DNA from: Streptomyces sp. NBC_01465
GTDB lineage: Bacteria; Actinomycetota; Actinomycetes; Streptomycetales; Streptomycetaceae
Assembly: GCF_036227325.1 (NCBI RefSeq)
Contig: NZ_CP109467.1
Span: 6,076,001-6,140,000, forward strand
DNA: 64,000 nt
Direction of reading: 5' to 3'
The notes beneath the pieces were generated by a model, which did not search any database, was not told where the DNA came from, and was given only the letters and a program-made list of their open reading frames with translations. This document shows, piece by piece, positions 25,472 through 35,050 of the stretch. Within the stretch, counting starts at the first letter, position 1. Each line of letters opens with the position of its first letter. The translations under genes were made by a program, and so were the position numbers.

Positions 25472-25936
25472 ATGAACGACAACAGAGCCGACGCCCGCGC
25501 CGGCGAGACCTCCGAACTGGCGGTCCGTGCGGCGGGCGACACCCGGGCCGTGGTCAGCCGTCTGATCCGCAGACTCCGCGAGCTGGCCGGCGACGGCGGC
25601 CTCACCCCGTCGCAGACGTCCGTGCTCTCACGCCTCGCGAAGGGCGGCCCGGCCACGGCCAGCGACCTCGCCGCCGCCGAGCGGGTCCGCCCGCAGTCGA
25701 CGGCCAAGACCGTCGCGGCGCTGGAGGAGGCCGGTCTGGCCGTGCGCACCCCCGACCCCGACGACGGCCGCCGCCAGCTCGTCTCCCTCACCGACGCGGG
25801 CCGCGAGCGCTTCCAGGGCGAACGGCGCTCCCGCCAGGAGTGGCTCGCGCGCACCCTTGAGGAGCGCTGCAGCGACGAGGAACTGCGTACGGTCATCGCG
25901 GCCATGGCGTTGCTGGACGACGTCGCCCAGTCATGA
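25472..25936 (+). CDS. MarR-family transcriptional regulator
   Basis: A 154-aa winged-helix regulator: dimerisation helices at both ends, HTH in GLTPSQTSVLSRLAKGGPAT to AAERVRPQSTAKTVAALEEA, and wing with VRTPDPDDGRRQLVSLTDAGRE, all diagnostic for MarR. It is first in an operon with an MFS exporter (4-nt overlap), an isochorismatase-like hydrolase and a YbhB protein, so it probably represses this set until a phenolic or drug-like ligand binds. Confidence 0.95.
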   Translation: MNDNRADARAGETSELAVRAAGDTRAVVSRLIRRLRELAGDGGLTPSQTSVLSRLAKGGPATASDLAAAERVRPQSTAKTVAALEEAGLAVRTPDPDDGRRQLVSLTDAGRERFQGERRSRQEWLARTLEERCSDEELRTVIAAMALLDDVAQS

Positions 25937-27345
25937 CGGCCCTCACCGGCCGCATACGGACCACCCTGCGCCGCACCGGAGCGCAGGAGCCCGGCGGGTT
26001 CAACCGCAAGCTGCTCGCCCCGATGATGCTGGGTTCCGTACTGAACCCCATCAACTCCTCCATGCTCGCCGTGGCGTTGATCCCCATCGGGCAGGCGTTC
26101 GGCGCCCCGCCGTCCCAGACGGCGTGGCTCGTCTCCGCCCTCTATCTCGCCACCGCGGTCGGGCAGCCGGTCATCGGCCGGCTCGTCGACACGTACGGTC
26201 CGCGCCTGCTCTACCTCGTGGGCACCGCGCTCGTCGGCATCGCCGGACTGGTCGGCGTCCTCGCCCCCGAGCTGTGGGTCCTCGTCGTCTCCCGCGTCCT
26301 GCTCGGCTTCGGCACCTCGGCCGCGTACCCGGCCTCGATGTTCCTGCTCCGCAGCGAGTCCGACCGCACCGGCATGAAGAGCCCCACCGGGATCCTGGCC
26401 GCGCTCTCGATCTCCAACCAGGTCGTCGCGGTGATCGGCCCGACGCTGGGCGGACTGCTCATCGGCGCGGGCGGCTGGCACCTGATCTTCGCCATCAACA
26501 TCCCGCTGTCGGCGGCCTGTCTGGTCCTGGGCGCGCGGCGGCTGCCCCGGCGCGACGCCGTGATGGCGAAGCCGGAGTCCGAGCGGGTCGACGTGCCGGG
26601 CATGGTGCTGTTCGCCGGGATGCTCACCGCGTTCATGCTCTTCCTGATGGACCCTCAACTCTCCGATTGGTACCTGCCGTTGATCGCCGTCGCCCTCGGC
26701 GGGGGCTTCACCGCTCGCGAGCTGCGCACCGCACAGCCCTTCATCGACCTGCGGGTCCTCGGCGGCAACGCACCGCTGCTCGCCACCTACATTCGCCAGC
26801 TCCTGGCGTACACCACTTCGTACGCCTTCCTCTACGGCTTCACCCAGTGGCTGGAGGAGGGCCACGGCCTGAGCGCGTCCGCTGCCGGGCTCGTCCTGCT
26901 GCCGATGTCGGTGGCGGCGATGGCCGTCACCGCGACGACCGGGCGGCGCGCACAGGTGCGCGGCAAGCTCCTGGCCGGCGGACTGGTGCAGATCGCCTCC
27001 TGCGCGGCCCTGCTCCTTCTCGGCTCGTCAAGTCCCCTCTGGATGCTGATCGTCGTCGGCGCGCTCGTCGGCATACCGCAGGGCCTCAACGGCCTCGCCA
27101 ACCAGAACGCCCTCTACGCCCAGGCCGACCCGGCCCGCATGGGCTCCTCCGCCGGCCTGCTGCGCACCTTCATGTACGTCGGCGCGCTGCTGGCCTCCGC
27201 CGCCAACGCCGTGTTCTTCAAGCACGGCGCGAACACCGCGGGCCTGCACGACCTCGGCATCTTCCTCCTGGTCGTCGCCTGCCTCTTCCTGCTGGTCAGC
27301 GCGGCGGATCGCTCGCTGCGCCGTATCGCCCCGGCCGCCCGGTAA
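25933..27345 (+). CDS. MFS drug-efflux transporter
   Basis: A 470-aa multi-pass membrane protein with about 14 hydrophobic segments, as in the DHA2 drug:H+ antiporter group. Visible family pattern: LGSVLNPINSSMLAVALIPI in helix 1, loop motif GQPVIGRLVDTYGPR, and the motif-C-like VIGPTLGGLLIGAGGW. Coupled to marR by ATGA overlap. It probably exports the MarR ligand; the substrate is unknown. Confidence 0.93.
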   Translation: MTALTGRIRTTLRRTGAQEPGGFNRKLLAPMMLGSVLNPINSSMLAVALIPIGQAFGAPPSQTAWLVSALYLATAVGQPVIGRLVDTYGPRLLYLVGTALVGIAGLVGVLAPELWVLVVSRVLLGFGTSAAYPASMFLLRSESDRTGMKSPTGILAALSISNQVVAVIGPTLGGLLIGAGGWHLIFAINIPLSAACLVLGARRLPRRDAVMAKPESERVDVPGMVLFAGMLTAFMLFLMDPQLSDWYLPLIAVALGGGFTARELRTAQPFIDLRVLGGNAPLLATYIRQLLAYTTSYAFLYGFTQWLEEGHGLSASAAGLVLLPMSVAAMAVTATTGRRAQVRGKLLAGGLVQIASCAALLLLGSSSPLWMLIVVGALVGIPQGLNGLANQNALYAQADPARMGSSAGLLRTFMYVGALLASAANAVFFKHGANTAGLHDLGIFLLVVACLFLLVSAADRSLRRIAPAAR

Positions 27346-27376
27346 CTCCCTTCCCCCTCCCGGAAAGAGCACCGCC

Positions 27377-27970
27377 TTGTCACTCACCACGCTCGACCCC
27401 ACCACCGCACTCGTCCTCATCGACCTGCAGAACGGCGTATTGGCCGCCACCGGCGCCCCCCACTCCACCACCGAGGTCCTGGACCGCTCCGTCGAGCTGG
27501 CCGACGCCTTCCGCGCCCGCGACCTCCCCGTCGTCCTGGTCCGCGCCACCTTCGCCCCCGACGGCGCGGACCGCGTCCCCGGCCGCAGCTCCGTCGCCCC
27601 GGGGGCCCGGAGCCTCACCCTGACCGAGGGCTGGGACCTCATCGTGGACGCCCTCGCCGGACACCCCGGCGACATCACCGTCACGAAGCGCAACTGGGGC
27701 GCGTTCTACGGCACCGACCTCGACCTCCAGCTGCGCCGCCGGGGCGTCACCCAGATCGTCCTGGCCGGCATCGCCACCAGCGCCGGCGTCGAGTCCACCG
27801 CCCGCGCCGCCCACGAACACGGCTACCACCTCACCCTGGTCACCGACGCCATGACCGACAGGGACGCCGACAACCACCGCCACAGCACCGAGCGGATCTT
27901 CCCCCGCATCGGCGAGACCGGCACCACCGCCGAGGTCCTCGGCCTGCTCGCGGGGGCGGCCGCCGAATGA
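27377..27970 (+). CDS. Isochorismatase-family cysteine hydrolase
   Basis: A 197-aa alpha/beta hydrolase of the isochorismatase/nicotinamidase-like family: TTALVLIDLQNGVL with catalytic Asp, KRNWGAFYGTDLDLQL with catalytic Lys, and IVLAGIATSAGVESTARAA, where the usual catalytic Cys position reads Ser-Ala-Gly (ATSAGVE), so the nucleophile Cys appears to be replaced. This would make it a non-hydrolytic or altered member. TTG start at 27377 follows GGAAAG. It overlaps the YbhB gene by 4 nt. Confidence 0.9.
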   Translation: MSLTTLDPTTALVLIDLQNGVLAATGAPHSTTEVLDRSVELADAFRARDLPVVLVRATFAPDGADRVPGRSSVAPGARSLTLTEGWDLIVDALAGHPGDITVTKRNWGAFYGTDLDLQLRRRGVTQIVLAGIATSAGVESTARAAHEHGYHLTLVTDAMTDRDADNHRHSTERIFPRIGETGTTAEVLGLLAGAAAE

Positions 27971-28539
27971 GCGCCCTGGACAAGGCACTTACGCCCCTGG
28001 GCCGCCTCCTCCGGAACCGCCGCGCGGGCGAGGAGCACAGCGTCCGCCGCGTCCCCGCCCTCGCGAGCGCCACCGCGATCGAGTTCTCCAGCGCCGCCTT
28101 CGCGCACGGGCAGCCGATCCCCGTCCGGCACGCGGGCAAGGGGCGCGGACCGAACCTCTCCCCGCCGTTCCAGTGGGGCCCGCTCCCCGAAGCCACCCGC
28201 CAACTCCTCCTGGTGATGGAGGACATCGACGTTCCCCTGAGCCGCCCGATCCTCCACTTCGTCGCCCTGTTCTCCCCGGACCTCAAGGGCTTCGCCGAAG
28301 GAGCGCTCACCCCTGACAACACGCAGGTCAGATACGTCCCCGTCGTCATGGGCCGCACCGGCTACCAGGGCCCGCGCGCCCTCTCCGGCCATGGAGCGCA
28401 CCGCTACGGATTCCACCTCTACGCCCTCGACGAGGCGATCCCCGCCGACACCCCGCTCCCCAACTGCGAAGCGCTGCTCCAGGCCGTGACAGGACACGTC
28501 GTCGCCACCGGATTCTTCGAGGGAACCCAACAGGGCTAG
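27967..28539 (+). CDS. YbhB/YbcL family (Raf kinase inhibitor/PEBP-like) protein
   Basis: A 190-aa PEBP-fold protein. Typical features: GPNLSPPFQWGPLPEATRQL, LVMEDIDVP and GYQGPRALSGHGAHRYGFHL, which line the anion-binding pocket. The cellular role of bacterial PEBP proteins is unclear. It is the last gene of the marR operon, overlapping the isochorismatase-like gene (ATGA). Confidence 0.92.
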   Translation: MSALDKALTPLGRLLRNRRAGEEHSVRRVPALASATAIEFSSAAFAHGQPIPVRHAGKGRGPNLSPPFQWGPLPEATRQLLLVMEDIDVPLSRPILHFVALFSPDLKGFAEGALTPDNTQVRYVPVVMGRTGYQGPRALSGHGAHRYGFHLYALDEAIPADTPLPNCEALLQAVTGHVVATGFFEGTQQG

Positions 28540-28644
28540 CCGCAGGAGCCACTTGGACTTCCGTACGGCGGTTGTTGGACTGCCGCAGCCGGTAAGCGGG
28601 TTGGCCGTTGACCGGGGCGGGGCGGCGCCACTAGATCAGTGCTC

Positions 28645-31600
28645 ATGCCTCGAAGATTCCGCGCGGCGTGCGCACTCGCCGCCGCCTCATCCGCCGTATT
28701 CGCCCTGGCCGGGCCCGCCCTGCCGGCCGCCGCCCGCACCGGAGCAGCAACCGGGGCGGCGGCCGCGTCCGCCGGGGACGCCGTCATCGGCTCGCCCCAG
28801 CTCTCGGTGGCCGTCGCCAAGGACTTCCCGCGGGTCGTCTCGTACACCGACAACGGAACCGGCGCGACCCTCCTCGGCAGTACGAAGCCGGTCACCGCGG
28901 TCACCCTCAACGGCAAGGCCTACCCGGTCCAGGTCAAGGGCGACCCGGTGATCACGGCCTCCAGCGCCCGCTACACGCTCACCTTCACCGGCCTCGACGG
29001 CGTCGAGATCGACGCGACGCTGTCGGTCGCAGGGCGGGCCACCACCTTCAAGGTCACCGCCGTACGCGACACCGAGGCGTTCCGCGTCGGCACCATCGAC
29101 ATCCCGGGCCACGACCTGGTCTCCGTCTCCAGTACGGACACGGGCGCGGCCACCGCCTTCACCCGGCTCGACAACGACTCCACGCGGACCGCCGACGTGT
29201 TCGGCAAGGTGACGACCTCAACGGCCGCCGACACGGCCCCCGTTGGCGCCACATACGCGATCGTCAACACCGGATCGCTCGCTGCGACCGTCGAGTCCAA
29301 CTCCAGCTACGACAAGCCCAGCGGTGCCACCAACGGCGACGAGGCCCGCTTCTGGCACCAGGCCCGCAAGGACGCGGACGGCTCGGTGCGCGTCGGCGTC
29401 TGGTCGGGGCAGTGGACGTACCGGGGGAGCGGCTCACCGACCGCCGAAACCGGCGGCAACCTGCCCTGGGCGAAGGTCGTCGTCACCCCCGACGCCAACG
29501 GCGACGGGGCGGTCGACTGGCAGGACGGCGCCGTCGCCTTCCGCACCATCGGCATCAAGCCCAAGGGCGGCGACCAGACCCCGGACCGGGTCATCACCCA
29601 CATCCCGTTCAACTTCGCCAGCCAGGCCACGCACCCCTTCCTGCGCACCCTCGACGACGTCAAGCGGATCTCGCTGTCGACGGACGGGCTCGGGCAGATG
29701 GCGCTCCTGAAGGGGTACGCGTCCGAGGGCCACGACTCCGCCCACCCCGACTACTTCGACATCAACAAGCGGGCGGGCGGCCTGAAGGACCTCAACACCC
29801 TGCTCAGGGACGGCAAGAAGTGGGGCGCCACCTTCGGCGCGCACATCAACGACACCGAGGCGTACCCGGTCGCGACGACCTTCGACGACAACCTCGTCGA
29901 CAAGACCGCCCAGGGCTGGAACTGGCTCGACCAGAGCTACTACATCGACCAGCGCCGCGACGTGAACAGCGGAAACCTCACTGCGCGCCTGAAGAAGCTG
30001 CGCGACGAGACCGACCCCAACCTCTCGATGCTGTACGTCGACGTGTACTACACGCACGGCTGGATCGCCGACAAGACGATGCAGGCCATCCAGGGCCAGG
30101 GCTGGAACGTCGCCTCCGAGTGGGCCGACAAGTTCGAGCGCGGCTCGCTCTGGTCGCACTGGGCCAATGACCTGGACTACGGCGGCCCCACCGACAAGGG
30201 CCTCAACTCCAAGATCATCCGCTTCATCCGCAACGACGAGAAGGACGTCTGGAACAACGACCCGGTCCTCGGCCAGACCGCCATCGACGAGTTCGAGGGC
30301 TGGACGGGCGAGACGGACTGGACGAAGTTCACGGCGAACGTCTGGCAGCGCGACCTGCCCGCCAAGTACCTCCAGCACCAGAAGATCACCCGCTGGGACG
30401 GCAACGACATCACCTTCACGGGCGGGGTCACCGGCACGGTGGAGGACGGGAAGCGGACGTTCTACGATCACGGCCGCAAGGTCCTGGACGGGACGAGCTA
30501 CCTCCTCCCGTGGGACGGCGGCAAGAAGCTCTACCACTACAACAAGGCGGGTGGCACGACCAGTTGGGCTGTCCCGGCCGGCAAGTACACCGTCTACAAG
30601 CTCACGGACAACGGCCGCCAGAAGGTCACGACGGTCCGCCCCGTGGACGGGAAGATCACGCTGACCGCGGCCGCGGGCCAGGCGTACGTCCTCTACCCGG
30701 ACCACGCCCCGAAGGCCTCCGACCCCCAGTGGGGCCAGGGCACCAAGGTGCAGGACCCGGGCTTCAACGACGCCCGCCTCGGTGACTGGGGCACGGCCGG
30801 CACCGTCGTACGCGACACGGACAGCCAGGGCCGCAACAGCGCGAAGCTGTCGGGCGACGCGACCGCCGCCGTCTCCCAGAACATCAAGGGCCTGACCCCC
30901 GGCAAGCGCTACACGGCGTCCGCCTGGGTGGAAGTCGAGCCGGGCAAGACGCGCCGTACGACGCTCTCGGCCGGCGGGCAACAGGTCACGGTCGAGCGCT
31001 CGGCCGTCGAGAACAACCTCGCCGGATCCGACTGGCACGGTACGTACTTCCAGCGCGCCAAGGTGAACTTCACCGCGCCGAGGAACGGACACACCACGCT
31101 CAAGATCGAGGCGGCGAAGGGCAGTTCGGCCGCATCCGTCCGCCTGGACGACATCCGCCTCGTCGAGAACGCCCCCGCCACCCAGGCCGGCACGGTCTCC
31201 TACGAGGACTTCGAGGCCGTCGACCAGGGCTGGGGCCCCTTCATCAAGGGCGACTCCGGCGGATCCAACGACCCGCGCACCCACATCGCCCAGCTCCACG
31301 CGCCGTACACGCAGGCCGGCTGGAACGGGAAGCTCATCGACGACGTCATCGGCGGCGGCGAATCCCTCAAGTCCCACGAGGAGAACGCCGGACTGGTCTA
31401 CCGCACGGCACCCTCGACGGTCCCCATGACGGACGGGCACACGTACAAGGTCGAGTTCGACTACCAGTCGAGCCACGCGGGCGCCTACGAGTGGGTCACC
31501 GGCTACGACCGCACGAACGGCGGAGGCGGCTCCGTCGAGACCCGGCAGACCCCGCTCGGCCAGCAGCGCACCACGGCCCACTTCGCCGAGAACGTCACGG

Positions 31601-32499
31601 CGGGCTGCGGCGACACCTTCACCGGCCTGCGCAAGCGCGACGACGCCCCCGAGGGCGCGGACTTCGTGCTCGACGGCTTCACGGTGACGGACCTCGGCCC
31701 GGCCCCCGAGAAGGCGGCGTGCGGCACGCTCACCGTCGACCCGGCGGAGCAGACGCTGGAGCCGGGGGCGCAGAACAAGGTGCAGGCGACGTTCAGCAAC
31801 GACGAGGCGACGGCGGCGACGGGCGTGTCCGTCTCGCTCACCCTCCCCGAGGGCTGGACGGCGGAGCCTGCGGGCCCGGTCACCTTCGACTCGGTGGCGC
31901 CGGGCACGCAGGTCACGGGGACGTGGCAGGTGACGCCTCCCGTGGACGCCAAGTACCAGGCGTACGAGCTGAGTTCGGCGGCGACGTACGAGGTGTCGGG
32001 CTCCCCGCGGAAGCTGTCGGCGACGGCGACGGTCCGCACGCTGCCGCCGCCGCCCACGACGGACGCCTGGGCCAGTGACCTGGACTGGACGTCCATGGAC
32101 AACGGCTGGGGCCCGGCGGAGAAGGACATGGAGAACGGCGACCAGGCACCGGGCGACGGGACCCCGCTGAAGGTGGGCGGCGTCTCGTACACGAAGGGCC
32201 TGGGCACGCACGCACCCTCCAAGCTCCGCTACTACCTGGGCGGCAAGTGCACGAGCTTCACGGCGGAGGTGGGGATCGACGATTCCCAGACGACGCGGGG
32301 GAGCGTGCAGTACAGCGTCCTGGCGGACGGCACGGAGAAGGTGAAGTCGCCGCTGGTGAAGGGCCCGGACGCGGCGTGGTCACTGACGGCGGACGTCACC
32401 GGGGCGAAGTACGTGGACCTGGTGGTCGCCGACGGAGGAGACGGCAACGGCAACGACCACGCGGACTGGGGTGACGCGAAGTTCCACTGCGGGTCGTAG
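28645..32499 (+). CDS. Secreted GH101 endo-alpha-N-acetylgalactosaminidase
   Basis: A 1284-aa exported enzyme. Signal peptide about residues 1-32. Then an N-terminal beta-supersandwich (about 50-300), a (beta/alpha)8 catalytic domain with Asp466 in LYVDVY (expected nucleophile) and Glu492 in ASEWADKFE (expected acid/base), accessory beta-sandwich domains (about 700-1000), an NEW3-type domain (TLTVDPAEQTLEPGAQNKVQ) and a C-terminal NPCBM domain (about 1135 to the end). GH101 releases Gal-beta-1,3-GalNAc from Ser/Thr of mucin-type O-glycans. There is no LPXTG anchor, so it is free in the medium. The start is ATG 28645, with an in-frame GTG at 28639; neither has a strong ribosome site. It fits with GH20, GH35 and the importer downstream. 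Confidence 0.92.
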   Translation: MPRRFRAACALAAASSAVFALAGPALPAAARTGAATGAAAASAGDAVIGSPQLSVAVAKDFPRVVSYTDNGTGATLLGSTKPVTAVTLNGKAYPVQVKGDPVITASSARYTLTFTGLDGVEIDATLSVAGRATTFKVTAVRDTEAFRVGTIDIPGHDLVSVSSTDTGAATAFTRLDNDSTRTADVFGKVTTSTAADTAPVGATYAIVNTGSLAATVESNSSYDKPSGATNGDEARFWHQARKDADGSVRVGVWSGQWTYRGSGSPTAETGGNLPWAKVVVTPDANGDGAVDWQDGAVAFRTIGIKPKGGDQTPDRVITHIPFNFASQATHPFLRTLDDVKRISLSTDGLGQMALLKGYASEGHDSAHPDYFDINKRAGGLKDLNTLLRDGKKWGATFGAHINDTEAYPVATTFDDNLVDKTAQGWNWLDQSYYIDQRRDVNSGNLTARLKKLRDETDPNLSMLYVDVYYTHGWIADKTMQAIQGQGWNVASEWADKFERGSLWSHWANDLDYGGPTDKGLNSKIIRFIRNDEKDVWNNDPVLGQTAIDEFEGWTGETDWTKFTANVWQRDLPAKYLQHQKITRWDGNDITFTGGVTGTVEDGKRTFYDHGRKVLDGTSYLLPWDGGKKLYHYNKAGGTTSWAVPAGKYTVYKLTDNGRQKVTTVRPVDGKITLTAAAGQAYVLYPDHAPKASDPQWGQGTKVQDPGFNDARLGDWGTAGTVVRDTDSQGRNSAKLSGDATAAVSQNIKGLTPGKRYTASAWVEVEPGKTRRTTLSAGGQQVTVERSAVENNLAGSDWHGTYFQRAKVNFTAPRNGHTTLKIEAAKGSSAASVRLDDIRLVENAPATQAGTVSYEDFEAVDQGWGPFIKGDSGGSNDPRTHIAQLHAPYTQAGWNGKLIDDVIGGGESLKSHEENAGLVYRTAPSTVPMTDGHTYKVEFDYQSSHAGAYEWVTGYDRTNGGGGSVETRQTPLGQQRTTAHFAENVTAGCGDTFTGLRKRDDAPEGADFVLDGFTVTDLGPAPEKAACGTLTVDPAEQTLEPGAQNKVQATFSNDEATAATGVSVSLTLPEGWTAEPAGPVTFDSVAPGTQVTGTWQVTPPVDAKYQAYELSSAATYEVSGSPRKLSATATVRTLPPPPTTDAWASDLDWTSMDNGWGPAEKDMENGDQAPGDGTPLKVGGVSYTKGLGTHAPSKLRYYLGGKCTSFTAEVGIDDSQTTRGSVQYSVLADGTEKVKSPLVKGPDAAWSLTADVTGAKYVDLVVADGGDGNGNDHADWGDAKFHCGS

Positions 32500-32523
32500 T
32501 TCCGAGCCTCCGCCAGGGCGGGA

Positions 32524-33195
32524 TCAGGCCAGACCCGCAGCGATCGCCCGGCGAACCGCGTCGGCCCGGTCCCTCAGCCCCGCCTTGGCGAACAGGTTGT
32601 TGATGTGCGTCTTGACCGTGGCCTCGCTGATGAACAACTGCTCGGCGATGGCCCGGTTCGGCAGCCCCTGCCCGATCAGCCCGAGGACTTCACGCTCACG
32701 CGGCGTGAGGTCCTCGGGCAGCGCCCGCTCCGGCGCCGCAGCCACCGGCTTCGTCCGTACGGTCGCGAGCAGCCGGTCCTGGACCTCCCGGTCCAGTACG
32801 GACTGACCGGCCGCGGCTGCCCGGATCGCCCGCACGATGTCCTGGCGCCCGGCGTTCTTCGTCAGATACCCCCGCGCCCCCGCGCTCAGCGCGGCCAGGA
32901 TCGACTCGTCGTCGGCGAACGTGGTCAGCACGACCACGGCCACCCCGGGGTGCTCCTCGCTCAGCCTCCGCGTCGTCTCGATCCCGTCCATCACCGGCAT
33001 CCGCAGATCCATCAGCACCACGTCGACCGGCCCCGCCCCCACCGCGGCCAGCACCTCCGTGCCGTCCGCGGCCGCCGCCACGACGTCGATCCCCTCCGAC
33101 AGTCCGAGCACCGCCGCGAGCGGTTCCCGTACGGCGGCCTGATCGTCGGCGACGATCACCCTCAACTTCCCCTGCTGCTCTGTCTGTTCGCTCAT
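32524..33195 (-). CDS. NarL/LuxR-type response regulator
   Basis: A 223-aa regulator. Receiver domain 10-125 with acidic pair Asp17-Asp18, phosphoacceptor Asp63 (VVLMDLRMP), conserved Thr/Lys (LTTFADDE; YLTKNAG), then a C-terminal GerE HTH (LTPREREVLGLIGQGLPNRA to EATVKTHINNLFAKAGL). ATG overlaps the kinase stop (ATGA). It is the last gene of a DUF1453-kinase-regulator unit. The 3' end is duplicated as a fragment at 35113-35147. It is convergent with the GH101 gene with only 24 bp between stops. Confidence 0.96.
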   Translation of the reverse strand: MSEQTEQQGKLRVIVADDQAAVREPLAAVLGLSEGIDVVAAAADGTEVLAAVGAGPVDVVLMDLRMPVMDGIETTRRLSEEHPGVAVVVLTTFADDESILAALSAGARGYLTKNAGRQDIVRAIRAAAAGQSVLDREVQDRLLATVRTKPVAAAPERALPEDLTPREREVLGLIGQGLPNRAIAEQLFISEATVKTHINNLFAKAGLRDRADAVRRAIAAGLA

Positions 33196-34403
33196 CCCGG
33201 GATCACTGCCTCCACCTGCCAGCCGCCCTGGTCCGGTCCTTCGGTGACCGGCCCAGCCGTAATGGTTCCGCCCAGCAGGGCGACACGTTCGCGCATTCCG
33301 ATGAGCCCCATCCCGCTGCCGCCGCCCACCGGCACCGTACGGGTGGCGGGGCGGTTGCGGACCCGCAGCGAGGTCGACGCGGCGTCGAACGTCAGCTCCA
33401 CCGCGACCGCCCCGCCCGGCGCGTACCTGGCCGCGTTGGTCAGCGACTCCTGGGCGATCCGCAGCAGATTCTGGGTGACCTGGGCGGGCGCCAGCCGTAC
33501 GGTCCCGGTCACCGTCAGCGCATCGCGGTGCCCGGAGGATTCGACCATCGCGGTCAGGCTCTCCAGCAGCGGCAGGGAGTCCTCGCGCAGCGCGTGCACG
33601 GTCCACTGGGCCTGCTTGAGGCTCTCCTTGACCATGCTGTGCGCCTTGTTGTTGGCCTCGCGGACCTTGTCCAGGTCGCCGGTGTCGAGCAGCGCGTCGG
33701 CCAGCTCCAGCTGCATGTTGATCCCCGCGAGGGAGTGCGCCAGGACGTCGTGCACGTCCCGGGCGATACGGCTGCGCTCGGTCAGTACGGCGGTCCTGGC
33801 CTCGGCGCGGGCCGCCCGCTCGGCGGACTCGGCCGCCTCGATGGCCGTACGGACGGAGCGCTGCCGGGCCCGGTTGACGATCCCGACCAGGACGGGGGCG
33901 CCGGTGGCCAGGCCCAGGGTCCACGGCAGCAGCTCGTGGCCGGGGCCCAGGCGCAGATAGAGGACGCCGCCGCAGAGCACGCTGCAGAGCAGGGCGAGGA
34001 GGAGGGCCGGCCTGGTCTCCAGCCGGTAGCCGATGTGGCCGGCCAGGAAGAAGGCGAAGAGATAGCTCGACCCGCTGCGGCTGACGCCGATCAGTGCGGC
34101 CGCGGCGACGATGCCGAACGTGAGCCAGATCAGGGCGACGCGCGGGGAGACCTTGCCCTCGGGCACGCCCCGGCCGAGCAGTGCCACACAGTTCACGACG
34201 AAGAGGACGGCGACCGCGAGCCCGCGTCCGCTGAACCCCATGGGCCGGATCGTCAGGGCCCCGGCGACGATGACCGCGAGGGTCACGGCCCACTGCACCC
34301 GGGGGTCGTGCGCGGGAACCGGCCGGGGGCCGGCCCCTTGGTGCGGGGCCGTCCCGGAGGGCGGATCGGTCTCGGCAGCGGCCACGGGCCGACCATAACC
34401 CAC
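33192..34403 (-). CDS. Sensor histidine kinase (NarL-type, HisKA_3)
   Basis: A 403-aa membrane kinase with about five or six membrane segments in the first half (WAVTLAVIVAGALTI, GLAVAVLFVVNCVALLG, VALIWLTFGIVAAAALIG, YLFAFFLAGHIGY, LLLALLCSVLCGGVLYL). The HisKA_3 dimerisation/phosphoacceptor motif is ERSRIARDVHDVLAHSL (His in RDVHD). HATPase region: ESLTNAARYAPGG (N-box) and GSGMGLIGMRERV (G-box). The GTG at 34403 immediately follows the upstream gene's stop; GTG at 34388 is an alternative. It would phosphorylate the adjacent response regulator. The signal is unknown. Confidence 0.94.
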   Translation of the reverse strand: MGYGRPVAAAETDPPSGTAPHQGAGPRPVPAHDPRVQWAVTLAVIVAGALTIRPMGFSGRGLAVAVLFVVNCVALLGRGVPEGKVSPRVALIWLTFGIVAAAALIGVSRSGSSYLFAFFLAGHIGYRLETRPALLLALLCSVLCGGVLYLRLGPGHELLPWTLGLATGAPVLVGIVNRARQRSVRTAIEAAESAERAARAEARTAVLTERSRIARDVHDVLAHSLAGINMQLELADALLDTGDLDKVREANNKAHSMVKESLKQAQWTVHALREDSLPLLESLTAMVESSGHRDALTVTGTVRLAPAQVTQNLLRIAQESLTNAARYAPGGAVAVELTFDAASTSLRVRNRPATRTVPVGGGSGMGLIGMRERVALLGGTITAGPVTEGPDQGGWQVEAVIPG

Positions 34404-34405
34404 GG

Positions 34406-34951
34406 TCAGCGGGTGCGGCCGAGGACGGGCGAGGAGGCGGCGACCCCGGCCGCCCGGGGTGCGGGCCGCACGGTCCGGCTGCGCAGGTAGATCGTCGCCA
34501 GCCGGGTGACCACCTCGGTGAGCGCCATCAGGACGAAGGCGGCGGTCCAGGCCTGGTCGGAGGTGATGTGGTGGGCGATGCTGAACCGGCCGACGTTGTC
34601 CGCGCCGCCCCCGTGCTCGACCCACAGCTGGAAGCCCATCCGGGCACCCATGCCGACCACCCAGAGGACCGCCGAGACGGCACCGGCCTTGATGAGGAGG
34701 TGCCCGCCGGCGGGCCGGATCCGGGTGTAGACACCACCGGCGATGCCGAGGACGGCACCCGCGCCGACGAGGGTGCCGATCAGTACGAGGTCGTTGCCCG
34801 CGGTGGGGATCGAGTCGAGGTACGTATGGGCCACGAAGGCCACGATGCCCAGCGGGATGAGGAAGGTCTTGAGGTCGAGGCGACCTTCCCGCAGCTGTCG
34901 GAAGACGACGAGGAGGAGCGCGATGTCTGTGATCCACTCGGTTGTTGTCAT
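34406..34951 (-). CDS. DUF1453-type integral membrane protein
   Basis: A 181-aa protein with about five hydrophobic helices (TDIALLLVVFRQLREGRLDL, FLIPLGIVAFVAHTYLDSI, VLIGTLVGAGAVLGIAGGVY, AVSAVLWVVGMGARMGFQLW, AWTAAFVLMALTEVVTRL). The layout resembles DUF1453/CcdC-like proteins. It is the first gene of the unit with the kinase and regulator (2-nt gap to the kinase start), so it may be an accessory sensor subunit. ATG at 34951. Confidence 0.75.
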   Translation of the reverse strand: MTTTEWITDIALLLVVFRQLREGRLDLKTFLIPLGIVAFVAHTYLDSIPTAGNDLVLIGTLVGAGAVLGIAGGVYTRIRPAGGHLLIKAGAVSAVLWVVGMGARMGFQLWVEHGGGADNVGRFSIAHHITSDQAWTAAFVLMALTEVVTRLATIYLRSRTVRPAPRAAGVAASSPVLGRTR

Positions 34952-35050
34952 GCCCCTAAGCCTGCTGCGACAAGGCCTCTGGCACCTGGACCCATGGGTG
35001 GAACTGAGGGTGGAGACTCGGGGGCCGACGGTGTCCACCCGAGCCAAAAT

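Noticed and set aside
29434..32211. A 925-codon frame antisense to GH101
   Set aside because: Same reason: repetitive composition and no recognisable domain, opposite a well-defined enzyme.
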